A stretch of 36,289 nucleotides of DNA, taken from Planctomycetota bacterium. Its GTDB lineage: Bacteria > Planctomycetota > Brocadiia > SM23-32. This document shows positions 17,601 to 25,356 of the stretch, one piece after another. A program made the translations under genes and the position numbers. The notes under the pieces are model-generated. The model was given only the letters and a program-made list of their open reading frames with translations, did no database searches and was not told where the DNA came from. The stretch covers positions 1-36,289 of the forward strand of contig JAGHAF010000060.1 in the NCBI GenBank assembly GCA_021161675.1. The letters are read 5' to 3'. Position 1 is the first letter of the stretch, and each line of letters opens with the position of its first letter.

Positions 17601-18938
17601 CCCGGATGCGCGGTCAACATGATACCCGCCGGCGGGCTTGTGCTGGCTCCCGAAAGCAGCAGCGGGTGTAGCTGTAGCTACAACTTCCAGACTTCCCTGG
17701 CTCTGACTCCGTGCGAAAGCGATAGGAACCTCTGGTTCGTCTTCGGCAACAAAACGACCGGCGCCGGGATCGGGCCGCTGCATCTTAACCTGGGCGCGCC
17801 GGGGGACCGGCGCGCCGCCGAAGGGCTTGCCTGGCTGGCATATCCGCGCCCGCTTGCCCAGTGGGCCCGATCGGTAAGTGCGTCGCCGGTGGACCCAGCC
17901 CTGCACTCCTATCATCATCCCGAGGACCTGCCCCGGCTCGCCGGCGGCGAGCGGCCCTGGCTCTACACCTCCGGCATCGAAGGCGCCGGCGCCCTCACAC
18001 TCCGCCCGCTGCTTCCCAAGCAGGTTTACATACCGCTGCGTGACGACGCTCCCACCATCGACGCGAAGCTGGACGATCCGTGCTGGCAAAAGGCTGAACC
18101 GCTGCCTTTCGTGGCAGACGAGCACCTGCTTGAGCCACGAGTCACGCTGCTCGCCTGCCGGGACGAAGAGGCCGTCTATTTCGCTTACCGCCGGACCGCA
18201 CCACTGCGCGACGGCCAGCCGGCGCCGTTCGTGTGCGAGCAGACCGGCGCCGACGATGCCCACACCTGGGAGGATGATCACGTCGAATTCTTCCTGGCCG
18301 ATAAAGAGCGCGAGTACGGCATTCAACTCGGCGTCAGTTGTGGGGGCGGGCGATTCGAAGGTCTCAGCGATATACCGCAACAAGCATACGCCAACCTGAA
18401 TTGGGACGGTGAGTGGTCGTGCGAAGTTGAACGCAGCGCCACCGAATGGACCGCCGAACTGGCCATCCCTTACGCCATGCTCCGCAAGGCCCACATGGAT
18501 CCTGATACGCTCGCCATCAACGTGCGCTCCGGCAATCTCAGCGGGGTAGGTAAGGCACAGATATACCTGCAAGACCCCGGCCAGGATTTCGGATACTGCC
18601 AGCTTTTCTGCGAGGCTGTCCGGAGCCCTCCCTTGCCCCCGGGCGAGCGAGTGCGCCCATGCACCGTCCGATTGCACTTCGCAGAGCTTCAGGATGTGGC
18701 GCCCGGCGAGCGCGTCTTCGACGTGAAGCTCCAGGGCCGCACCCTTCTGAAGGACTTCGACATCATGCGGGAGGCCGGCGCAAGGTTTACCCCTGTAATA
18801 AGGGAGTTCAGAGACATCCCCGTCGGCACTGAGTTCAGCCTGGAACTGATTCCCGGAAACGCCGGCGCCGCGCCGCCCTGCATCAGTGGCATTGAGCTGA
18901 TCCAGCAAGGCTCCGAACTGTCCGCCGGCGAAGGATAG
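14610..18938 (+). CDS. secreted PQQ-type beta-propeller with methyltransferase-like insert, CBM9-like and malectin-like domains
   Basis: I start this 1442-residue protein at the ATG at 14610 (GGAG about 11 bases upstream; ATG 14601 is an alternative). A signal peptide runs to about ATATA-SEWPCY. PQQ/BamB-like propeller repeats follow, each ending in a D-x-x-TG-x-x-x-W-type strand (DAATGAVKW, DAQTGEQLW, DSATGRQVW, DAYNGRQLW, DLHTGRKLW, DAATGKNLW). Between the blade sets, residues about 484-640 look like a class I methyltransferase fold: strand-loop LLIGQADSRLALALA, later LPFANYFADLVVVSG. The glycine loop is degenerate. Near residue 1015 is a Cys-rich SGCSCSYNFQTSLAL. Residues about 1139-1327 resemble a CBM9-like/DOMON sandwich (DAKLDDPCW, WEDDHVEFFL). 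Residues about 1349-1436 resemble malectin (VRLHFAELQ, GERVFDVKLQG, ISGIELI). It is probably a periplasmic or surface carbohydrate-interacting protein; substrate unknown. Confidence 0.87.
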   Translation: MRRLSMGTWKFVVFFVAIAWLTLACATATASEWPCYKGDAARSGVTDEELTLPLVKLWRYEPSQPPRPAWPEPGKEVHRLDFDYAPQPVVAGGMVYFGTSSDDSVRALDAATGAVKWRFTTGGPVRLAPHIWDRKCYVTSDDGFLYCLDAATGELTWKFHAAPGNRKMLGNGRMISRWPCRSGALVVDGVVYVTAGMWPSEGVYLYALDAQTGEQLWCNTTNLKYRLQPHGGSSAFTGVCPQGYMLASDDMLMVPSGRATPGVYNRRSGELIYYQPYLYLEPYGDENWGNRANGGAWITIAGDVFFNPVHTPGAPDIDVHLGESPPRPGDGMGVWSLQTGRKKLTLPGKYRVLVAGGILYAVGNGELQAIDLKAWRQSGKLEGCVKWTVPQPRSYSIAMAGHVLLLGARGTLSGFDSATGRQVWQADLDGQVRGIAVAEGRVMASTSKGEVVCFAGRAPSTQPISVRERLSWDVGALPQAESLADELISACGVTQGYALLIGQADSRLALALASKTDLRVISVIRGEERAAAERQKLMTTDMYGYRVAVEAVDDLDKLPFANYFADLVVVSGDARSLSGGELYRMLQPCGGVMCFPGMAQKAVERLITEAGAPEDELSQSDGRLIVTRGALAGSGEWRCQWANAGNTGIGGETRLHLPLELLWFGGPGPERILSRHLRPSAPLFVNGRCFITGQNHVIAFDAYNGRQLWCTELPGAARKASISLSGNFVADDESLYVAVGACCHRLDQRTGKTLRVYTIPEELLDQAKPQVQEPAEWGYVAAADGLVLGTVLAEPKSPECSALFALNQEDGSVRWTRRPDGRFYNTGLAIGEGRLYSLDATSTSQMGQAARRGQKVKPRQSLVAFDLHTGRKLWRSEDVPAGLYELQYAKGVVALSAKAAYDAATGKNLWQKNVPYQRPPLILGDWIIAQPFAYDLRTGEPRTAPTILGDEEQRWRFNRAYGCGPVVGCPGLLMFRSGTFGFYDFARDGTTNFGGARPGCAVNMIPAGGLVLAPESSSGCSCSYNFQTSLALTPCESDRNLWFVFGNKTTGAGIGPLHLNLGAPGDRRAAEGLAWLAYPRPLAQWARSVSASPVDPALHSYHHPEDLPRLAGGERPWLYTSGIEGAGALTLRPLLPKQVYIPLRDDAPTIDAKLDDPCWQKAEPLPFVADEHLLEPRVTLLACRDEEAVYFAYRRTAPLRDGQPAPFVCEQTGADDAHTWEDDHVEFFLADKEREYGIQLGVSCGGGRFEGLSDIPQQAYANLNWDGEWSCEVERSATEWTAELAIPYAMLRKAHMDPDTLAINVRSGNLSGVGKAQIYLQDPGQDFGYCQLFCEAVRSPPLPPGERVRPCTVRLHFAELQDVAPGERVFDVKLQGRTLLKDFDIMREAGARFTPVIREFRDIPVGTEFSLELIPGNAGAAPPCISGIELIQQGSELSAGEG

Positions 18939-18954
18939 AGCGAATCGAGCGATT

Positions 18955-20088
18955 GTGAATGCGTCCCTTTGCAGAATGGCTTCCTTGCTGCTGGTGTGGC
19001 TGACGCTGTCGGCCGCGCCGCTTGGGGCTTGCACTGTGCCGGTCTTCCAGTATGCGCTGGATCGCTGGGCCGCTGAACCTTACCGCCTCGCGGTCCTGCA
19101 CGCCGCGCCGCTCAGCGCCGAGCAGCAGGCCGCGGTCAACTGGCTGCGGGAGAACGCGGCGCGGCTTGACGCCAACTGCCGGATCCGCGAGATTGATCTT
19201 GCCGGGGGCCCCGAGGCGCTGGAGCAATACCGATGGGCCGCCCCACTGGCGACCGAGCTTCCCGTCCTGGCCGTGAGCTACCCGCCCTCCTCGAAGGCCG
19301 AGCACGCCCCCTGGTCCACCGACCTGACTCTCGCCGACGCGAAGGTCCTTCTGGACTCGCCGGCGCGCCGCGCAATCGCCCAACGGTTGCTGGACGGCGA
19401 GGCGGGCGTCTGGATACTGGTGGAGTGCGGCCGACGCGCGCGGGATGATGCGGCCGCCTGCGTGTTGCAGGCGGAGATCACGCGCTTAGAACACGCCCTT
19501 ATCCGGCCTGTCGAAGACCAATTCGCTGACTCAGCCGGTCCGTCTGAACCGGAGAACATGTTTCGCCCCCGGTTTTCGCTGGTGCGCGTGTCGCGCTCCG
19601 ATCCGGCGGAGGCCTCGCTCGTCGCGATGCTGCTGGGCAGCGAACCCGACTTGCACGACTATCCGGACCAGCCGCTGGCCTTCCCCGTCTTCGGGCGCGG
19701 ACGGGCCCTGTATGCCCTGGTCGGAGCGGGCATAAACGCGGACACCATTGAGGATGCCTGCACGTTCCTTTCCGGGCCTTGCGCATGCGTCGTGAAGTGG
19801 CGGAACCCGGGCACAGACCTGCTGATGGCGGTCGATTGGGAAAGCGCCCTGGCCGGGAGACCTATGCCCGAGGCGACGCCTCCGCCCCTGACGAGCCTGG
19901 CGGCATTCGCCGATAGCTCGTTGGAGCAGGTGGCGCCTGCAGGACTGTCAGAAACGGACACGCCAGATGGCCGAGAACGGCCCGCACGCCGGGTCGGCCT
20001 GCTTGGGCGAAGCCTGGGCGCTGTGCTGGCGCTGGGCGTGGTGGCCGTGGCCGCATCCACGTTGATTCTGAAACGCAAGAACAGGTGA
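18955..20088 (+). CDS. conserved exported protein, possible lipoprotein, with C-terminal membrane helix
   Basis: A 377-residue protein of no named family that I can assign. The N-terminus (GTG at 18955; ATG at 18976 is the alternative) has an arginine, a hydrophobic core and LGAC, a good lipobox with Cys at residue 26, followed directly by TVPVFQYALDRW. I recall similar C-x-x-PVF-x-YAL-x-RW openings in hypothetical proteins of planctomycete-type genomes. The middle region alternates helix and strand in a way that could be thioredoxin-like, but no CxxC is present. A single membrane helix (about 352-372) ends in basic residues. No clear ribosome binding site decides the start. It lies 16 nt after the propeller gene and just before the permease, so it is probably the substrate-side partner of that ABC system. 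Confidence 0.6.
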   Translation: MNASLCRMASLLLVWLTLSAAPLGACTVPVFQYALDRWAAEPYRLAVLHAAPLSAEQQAAVNWLRENAARLDANCRIREIDLAGGPEALEQYRWAAPLATELPVLAVSYPPSSKAEHAPWSTDLTLADAKVLLDSPARRAIAQRLLDGEAGVWILVECGRRARDDAAACVLQAEITRLEHALIRPVEDQFADSAGPSEPENMFRPRFSLVRVSRSDPAEASLVAMLLGSEPDLHDYPDQPLAFPVFGRGRALYALVGAGINADTIEDACTFLSGPCACVVKWRNPGTDLLMAVDWESALAGRPMPEATPPPLTSLAAFADSSLEQVAPAGLSETDTPDGRERPARRVGLLGRSLGAVLALGVVAVAASTLILKRKNR

Positions 20089-20099
20089 GTGGAGTGCCG

Positions 20100-21389
20100 A
20101 TGACAATCTGGCGCCTGGTTTTCAAAGAGATACTGCATCGCAAGCTCAGTTTTGCGCTCGGCCTGCTGTCCGTAGTTGCGGCGGTGACCTGCGCCGTGGG
20201 CGCGACGAGCCTGCTTGCGGCACACGATGCGCGCACGGCCGCGCTGCTGGCGCGTAAGGAAGCCGAACTCAAATCCCAGATGGCGGAGCTGGAGGACGAC
20301 ATGCGCAAGGCAATGCTCAAGCTGGGTTTCAACCTCGTTATCCTCCCCAAGAACCAGGACGTGGGCGACTGGTATGCCGACGGCTTCGCCACCGAATACA
20401 TGCCTGAAGACTACGTGCACCGACTGGCCGAGTCCGACATCGTGACCATCCGCCACCTGCTGCCCAGCCTTCAGCAGAAGATGACCTGGCCGGAGATGCG
20501 GCGCACCATAATCCTGATGGGAGTCGAGGCTGAGGTTCCCAAACTCAACAAGAGCCCCCGAACGCCCCTGGTCCAGCCCGTGCCGCGCGGCGCTATGGTT
20601 CTGGGCTACGAATTGAGCCAGGGCCTCGGCCTGGAACCGGGACAGAAGGTCAGGCTGATGGGCAGGGAGTTCACCGTTCAGCGCTGCCACGCAGAGCGCG
20701 GCACAAAGGACGATATCACCGTCTGGATCAACCTGCGCGAAGCGCAGGAGATGCTCGACAAAGAGGGCCTGGTGAACGCCATACTCGCCCTGCAGTGTAT
20801 CTGCGCCGGACCGGCGGGCCTGGCAAGTCTCAGAAGCGACGTCGCCGGGGTGCTGCCGGACACTCGCGTGATCGAGCGGGGCTCCAAGATACTGGCCCGG
20901 GCCGAAGCGCGCGCCAAGGTGGGCGAGAAGGCAAAGGCCGCGCTGGAACGGGAGCGTAAGGCCCGCGCGGCGCTCAGGCGGGAGAGGGAGCGCGTCGCCG
21001 CCTTCCTGGCGCCGCTGGTGATAGCCGCATGTGCCCTGTGGGTGGGCTTGCTGGCCTTTGGCAACGCCCGCGCACGTCGAGGCGAGGTCGGTATCCTCCG
21101 GGCCCTCGGCCTGCGCGGTCGCCAGATAATGCTGCTCTTTCTGTCCCGGGCGTTCGCCATGGGACTCGTCGGCGGCGCTGTGGGCTACGCGGCCGGGCTG
21201 TTCCTGGGCGCCCGCCTGGAGGAATCGCTGGAGGGCGCCGCGGGCGCCGTCGGCCTGGGAGGCCTGCTTCGGCCCGGCGTGCTCCCCGCCGCGCTGCTGG
21301 GCGCCCCGCTGCTGGCCTGCCTGGCGAGCTGGATACCCGCCCTGCTGGCCGCCCAGCAGGACCCCGCACGGACACTCATGGAGCAGTGA
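20100..21389 (+). CDS. FtsX/MacB-like ABC transporter permease
   Basis: A 429-residue permease. I choose the ATG at 20100 because GTGGAG lies 5-8 bases upstream; a GTG at 20085 overlapping the previous stop is possible. It has one N-terminal membrane helix (about 15-38), a large periplasmic MacB-PCD-like domain preceded by a short charged helix, a second charged coiled-coil stretch (about 265-300), and three C-terminal helices typical of FtsX domains. The last contains the GxxGxxxG-rich LVGGAVGYAAGLFLG. MacB/LolC-type permeases do not pump through a channel; they transmit ATP-driven motion to periplasmic parts to move lipoproteins, peptides or other molecules. The ATPase follows after 3 nt. 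The cargo cannot be inferred. Confidence 0.88.
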   Translation: MTIWRLVFKEILHRKLSFALGLLSVVAAVTCAVGATSLLAAHDARTAALLARKEAELKSQMAELEDDMRKAMLKLGFNLVILPKNQDVGDWYADGFATEYMPEDYVHRLAESDIVTIRHLLPSLQQKMTWPEMRRTIILMGVEAEVPKLNKSPRTPLVQPVPRGAMVLGYELSQGLGLEPGQKVRLMGREFTVQRCHAERGTKDDITVWINLREAQEMLDKEGLVNAILALQCICAGPAGLASLRSDVAGVLPDTRVIERGSKILARAEARAKVGEKAKAALERERKARAALRRERERVAAFLAPLVIAACALWVGLLAFGNARARRGEVGILRALGLRGRQIMLLFLSRAFAMGLVGGAVGYAAGLFLGARLEESLEGAAGAVGLGGLLRPGVLPAALLGAPLLACLASWIPALLAAQQDPARTLMEQ

Positions 21390-21392
21390 AAC

Positions 21393-22084
<692 letters not shown>

Positions 22085-22088
<4 letters not shown>

Positions 22089-23266
22089 CCCGGGCCTTTC
22101 ACGGGCGTCTCCGCGCCCTTCGCGCGCGTCCAGATGGGACTGTACGAGATCGCATCAACCGGGCAAGTATTCAGGCAGCGCCCGCAACTGAAGCAATCGG
22201 CAGGGAGCGCTTTCCGTTCAACGCGGCCCTTCGCTGCCTGCAGCGGGCAGGCAGCCACGCACGCGCCGCACCTGGTGCATCTGTCCTGGTCGATGCGCAC
22301 CCGTACGAGACTGATCGGCTCAACGATCCAGGAAACAAACCCGAATGGGCACACGAACTGGCAGAACGGCCTGTAGACGGCCGCGCTTGTGAGAAGCGCG
22401 GCAACGATCATGAGAATAACCGTCGCACTCTCGAAATCAAAGTTGAACAGATTGAAGGGGTTTACGAAATGATATACGACAAACCCCTTCCGCCCGCCGA
22501 CGACCCCGAACAGCAGGAGCAACACGACGATGAACAGGGCGCCGCGTATGGAGTTGGAAACGGCAAACGGCGCCTTGCGGCGCTTGACATTCCGCAGGAT
22601 CGGCAGGCTGTAGAGCAGTTCCTGTGCCGCCCCGAAGGGACAGGCCCAGCCACAGATGAGCTTGTTGCCGACCACCGATAGCGCGATGAAGAATGCAAAT
22701 GCCACCACTTTCCCATACACGGTCGGGTAAAGCCCGAGAAGCGCCTTGGGCACCTTGACGACGCTTTCCATCGGGTTCGGCGACTTGCCCAGCGCGAAGC
22801 CGCAAACGCAGAGGGCGACCAGCAGAGCGATAACATAGGGCGCGCGCGGATACCACGTCCTGCGCTCAGCCGGGGGAGAGCCGTCCGGCCGCCCCAGCCG
22901 GGCCAGGTAGACCAGTCCGAACAGAACAAGCGCGCCAAATATGTAGTACTTGAGCGCTGAGTCGCGGTGGCCGAGCAGATGGTGCACGACGTGCTCAAGT
23001 TGCTCTGCTTCAACGTCGAGTTCGGCCATCGGTATCTTCTTCGGCGCGTTGAGCGGCAGGCCCAATTCGCGTGCCAACGCTTTGCCCGTGACTCCGAGTT
23101 GGGGGGCGAGCTCCTGCATGCTCATGCCTGTGTCGAAGGTGAGCGCCGGCTGCGCCTTCCGGCCGCCCGACCAGGCGAGACCGCTGGCTACAAGTGCGGC
23201 GCAGACGATGAGCGTACAGATAAGCCACAGCTTCTGTGCGCGACTAAGACGCCTCCAGTAAGACAT
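22085..23266 (-). CDS. membrane 4Fe-4S protein, NapH/CcoG-like
   Basis: A 393-residue protein started at the ATG at 23266, with GAGGGA six bases upstream; the open frame extends further but lacks support. It has a first membrane helix near residues 13-33, a small helical periplasmic segment with the phrase GVTGKALARELGLP, and then four or five more helices. Two polyferredoxin-style half motifs flank membrane segments, CGWACPFG and FCQFVCPFG. The C-terminus carries two classic 4Fe-4S sets, CTRCGACVAACP and CFSCGRCLNTCP. Such NapH/NosR/CcoG relatives pass electrons across the membrane or to periplasmic partners. No partner reductase is adjacent. The gene converges on the ABC ATPase with a 4-nt overlap of stops and follows the amidohydrolase pair after 139 nt, so it may share their transcript. 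Confidence 0.9.
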
Positions 23267-23342
23267 GGTGTCCCTCATTTCCGGATATTCGATGACATGA
23301 CAAAACGCAGCCCATGCCGCGGGCGCGGGACGGGCTGTGCAT

Positions 23343-23388
23343 CTCAGGCGAGCGGTTTGGTCCTGCACTCGCGGGGCCAAGGCCTGAG
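23343..23388. other. imperfect intergenic hairpin
   Basis: CTCAGGC (23343-23349) pairs with GCCTGAG (23382-23388), and inside it TTGGTCC (23357-23363) pairs with GGGCCAA (23374-23380) with one wobble. The two stems are separated by a one-sided bulge. It lies between the amidohydrolase stop and the Fe-S gene start. It could be a processing or attenuation stem or chance in GC-rich DNA. No T-run follows on either strand. Confidence 0.3.
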
Positions 23389-23405
23389 CCTGCCGAGGGC
23401 GGCGC

Positions 23406-24170
23406 CTAAGACATACCCAAGCGCTGCAGGATGCGTCGCATGTTGCCGCCGGCGATGGCTTCTTTGGACTCCTCCGGGATGTCGGCGTAGGCCACCTGCG
23501 AAAGCGCTGTGCCTATGTCCAGGACGCTCATGTCCGAGCCGAAAAGCACTTTCTCGACGGGAACGCGCTCCAGCGTCTCGGGGGTTATCGTTCTCGCCCC
23601 CATCGCGCCGCATATGGAAACGTAGAGGTTCGGCAGTCTCGCAACGCTATCCAAATCAACGAAGTGACCCTCGAAGAAGGTGAGGTCCGGGAAATCGGCG
23701 CAGCGTTCAGGGATCCCCCCGCATCCATGATGCAGCAGGATCAGCCCCTCGCTCTGTAGGTATTCCAGCAGCGGGACGAAGCGAGGCTCGGTCAGCTTGT
23801 GCATCTGGTCGTAGACGTGCATCTTCACGCCGATAATGTCGATCTCGGCGCGCACGCGCTTGATCTCGTCGATCATCCGTTCCAGGTAGTTCGTATTAAG
23901 GGTCACGTAGACGCGGAAGCGCTCCGGCGCGAAGCGTTTGAACGCGATCAGCCGGTCGTTTAGCAGGTGATTATCTCCCGGCGCGCCGGCAGGTATAGAG
24001 GCGATGCAGGAGATGTCCACGCCGTAGCGATCCATGTACTCGACGAACGCCTCCGGGGTGGAGACGGGGACGAACATCCCGTTGTAGACGCCGGCGTGCG
24101 CGTGCATGTCTATCACTTCCACGTGGTCCAGCGGCAGGCCGGCTTTCATGCGTCTTAGCATCTCGCTCAT
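23406..24170 (-). CDS. amidohydrolase (metal-dependent, AH2-type)
   Basis: A 254-residue TIM-barrel hydrolase of the amidohydrolase-2 (Amidohydro_2) type. The metal site is complete: DMHAHAG gives H23 and H25, LLHHGCGG gives H147/H148, GHFVD gives H169 and LFGSD gives D213. K116 in GVKMH may also contribute. Members decarboxylate or hydrolyse small acids; the substrate cannot be read from sequence. I start at the ATG at 24170, one base after the stop of the upstream paralogue, with GGGGGAGA about 8 bases before it. Coupled translation with that paralogue and similar length suggest the two work together, possibly as a heteromer. The family is clear, the reaction unknown. Confidence 0.88.
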   Translation of the reverse strand: MSEMLRRMKAGLPLDHVEVIDMHAHAGVYNGMFVPVSTPEAFVEYMDRYGVDISCIASIPAGAPGDNHLLNDRLIAFKRFAPERFRVYVTLNTNYLERMIDEIKRVRAEIDIIGVKMHVYDQMHKLTEPRFVPLLEYLQSEGLILLHHGCGGIPERCADFPDLTFFEGHFVDLDSVARLPNLYVSICGAMGARTITPETLERVPVEKVLFGSDMSVLDIGTALSQVAYADIPEESKEAIAGGNMRRILQRLGMS

Positions 24171-24171
24171 T

Positions 24172-24930
24172 TTAGTTCTCCCCCAGAAGGCGACTGAGGT
24201 TCCCGCCCGCCACAAGCTCCACGTCGGCCTCGGGTAACCGGCAGTATTTCACCATGGTCACGGACGATCCCGGATCGTAAATCGGCATCTGGGTGGAGAA
24301 AAGGACGCGCTCGGCGCCGAACCTGCCGGCCGCATCGTCAACGAACTTGGCGCCCAGCGTGGACAGGTCGCAATGCAGGTTCGGACAGGCCTGCATTGTC
24401 GCGTACAACATCCGGTTCGCCTCCGCGCCCAGGTGTCCCACCACGACGTTCAGCTCCGGGAACGCCTGGCAGACGGCGTATACGGCCTCGAAGTCCGGCA
24501 TGTGGTCCCAGAAATGTATCTGCACTCCGAAGTCCACGAACGCGGGCAGGCCGCGCTCAATCAAAAGTTCGCACCAATCCCCTATCACGAAAGGCAGGAA
24601 ACGGTATCTTCCCTCGGCGGGGCAGAACCGGAACCCCCGCACTCCCTCGGAGACCATGCGCTCCATGTACTCCGCGGGCTCACCGTGTTCGCCGGTGGCC
24701 GATGGATAGAGCACAGCGCACGGGGAGAGGCGATCACTGCCCCGGCACATCCGCAGGACGCGCTCATTTCCCTCGAGGGGGTCCACCTCACGCGCAATAA
24801 AATGATGCGCCAGCGAGCGGGCGATGCCCATGTGGTCCATGCGCCGGACGAACTCGTCGGCGTCCCGCAGACTGCGCACGCCGCGGTGTCCGCTCTCGCC
24901 GATCATAGCGAACGAATCGAACAGAATCAT
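24172..24930 (-). CDS. amidohydrolase-fold protein lacking metal ligands
   Basis: A 252-residue paralogue of the gene just downstream, with the same order of barrel segments and a matching C-terminus (AGGNLSRLLGEN against AGGNMRRILQRLG). The HxH motif after strand 1 is lost: FDSFAMIG has F7 and M9 where histidines belong. The strand-8 aspartate is replaced in LFSTQMP (Q214 at the D position of LFGSD). H166 in VVGHLG is retained. A binuclear or mononuclear metal centre is therefore unlikely, suggesting a regulatory or structural partner or a different activity. The ribosome binding site is weak (GGAG about 13 bases before the ATG). A promoter and a strong leader hairpin lie upstream. Confidence 0.82.
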   Translation of the reverse strand: MILFDSFAMIGESGHRGVRSLRDADEFVRRMDHMGIARSLAHHFIAREVDPLEGNERVLRMCRGSDRLSPCAVLYPSATGEHGEPAEYMERMVSEGVRGFRFCPAEGRYRFLPFVIGDWCELLIERGLPAFVDFGVQIHFWDHMPDFEAVYAVCQAFPELNVVVGHLGAEANRMLYATMQACPNLHCDLSTLGAKFVDDAAGRFGAERVLFSTQMPIYDPGSSVTMVKYCRLPEADVELVAGGNLSRLLGEN

Positions 24931-24955
24931 TAGCGCTTCGCTCCAGGCTCAGGTT

Positions 24956-24977
24956 AGCGGCGCCCCACGGCGCCGCT
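24956..24977 (-). promoter_or_regulatory. strong hairpin in the leader of the amidohydrolase operon
   Basis: AGCGGCGCC (24956-24964) and GGCGCCGCT (24969-24977) form a perfect 9-bp stem around a 4-nt loop. In the minus-strand transcript predicted to begin near 24997 it lies 26-47 nt before the start codon. It could stabilise the message or control ribosome access. No T-run follows, so it is not an ordinary terminator. Confidence 0.5.
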
Positions 24978-25003
24978 TGAATCCGTAGACACTACCAGGC
25001 TCC

Positions 25004-25032
25004 ATGCTACAATCCGCAGAGCGTCCGGTCAA
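25004..25032 (-). promoter_or_regulatory. sigma70-type promoter for the amidohydrolase genes
   Basis: On the minus strand, TTGACC (25032-25027) is followed after 17 bases by TAGCAT (25009-25004). The -35 box and spacer are the same as at the MoxR promoter. The transcript would start near 24997, giving a leader of about 67 nt that contains the hairpin at 24956-24977. Confidence 0.5.
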
Positions 25033-25289
25033 GCGTGTCTGAGCTATTTGCCTGAGCCTGCGCGCGGCGGGCCTCGAGGCGGGCTCTCACGTGCCGGAAA
25101 CGGCGCAAGCTGGGGCGGGTCGGGAAGATTCTCAGAGTTTTTCCGGTGTTTTCTTTGGCCCGGCCGGCCAGGCGTGGGGCCAGGTGATCGGGCGGCTTGA
25201 GCGGGCAGAGGTGAAGCATTTCTTGCGGCTTCTGCAAGTCCCGCCGCAGGCTCCTCTGCCGTGCAGAGGGGAAGGCCGTCTCGGCAAGG
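25010..25289. other. divergent intergenic region, no gene
   Basis: This forms the bulk of the 426-base gap between the divergent amidohydrolase and pilus operons. No coding frame is convincing. It contains a small GNRA-type hairpin at 25091-25106 (GTGCCG, GAAA loop, CGGCGC) and the GC-rich text cccggccggccagg. If the promoter calls on both sides are right, none of this is transcribed from them, so it may hold regulator sites. Confidence 0.5.
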
Positions 25290-25318
25290 TTGCAGCTTCC
25301 AGGCGATTAAACTATAAT
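25290..25318 (+). promoter_or_regulatory. promoter of the pilB-like operon
   Basis: A perfect -10 box TATAAT (25313-25318) lies 17 bases after TTGCAG (25290-25295), which matches only the TTG of the -35 consensus. The transcript would start near 25325, about 32 nt before the ATG at 25357. The leader carries AGGGGTGG just before the start. Confidence 0.55.
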
Positions 25319-25356
25319 GGCCGAAAGTACGAATCTGGGAGAATAGGGGTGGTTCC

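Noticed and set aside
17043..19034. 663-codon antisense frame opposite the propeller gene
   Set aside because: Shadow of a gene with clear repeat and domain motifs on the other strand; no start signals.
25091..25106. GNRA hairpin as a leader element of the pilB-like operon
   Set aside because: It lies about 190 bases upstream of the predicted -35 box, so it is probably not transcribed with that operon.
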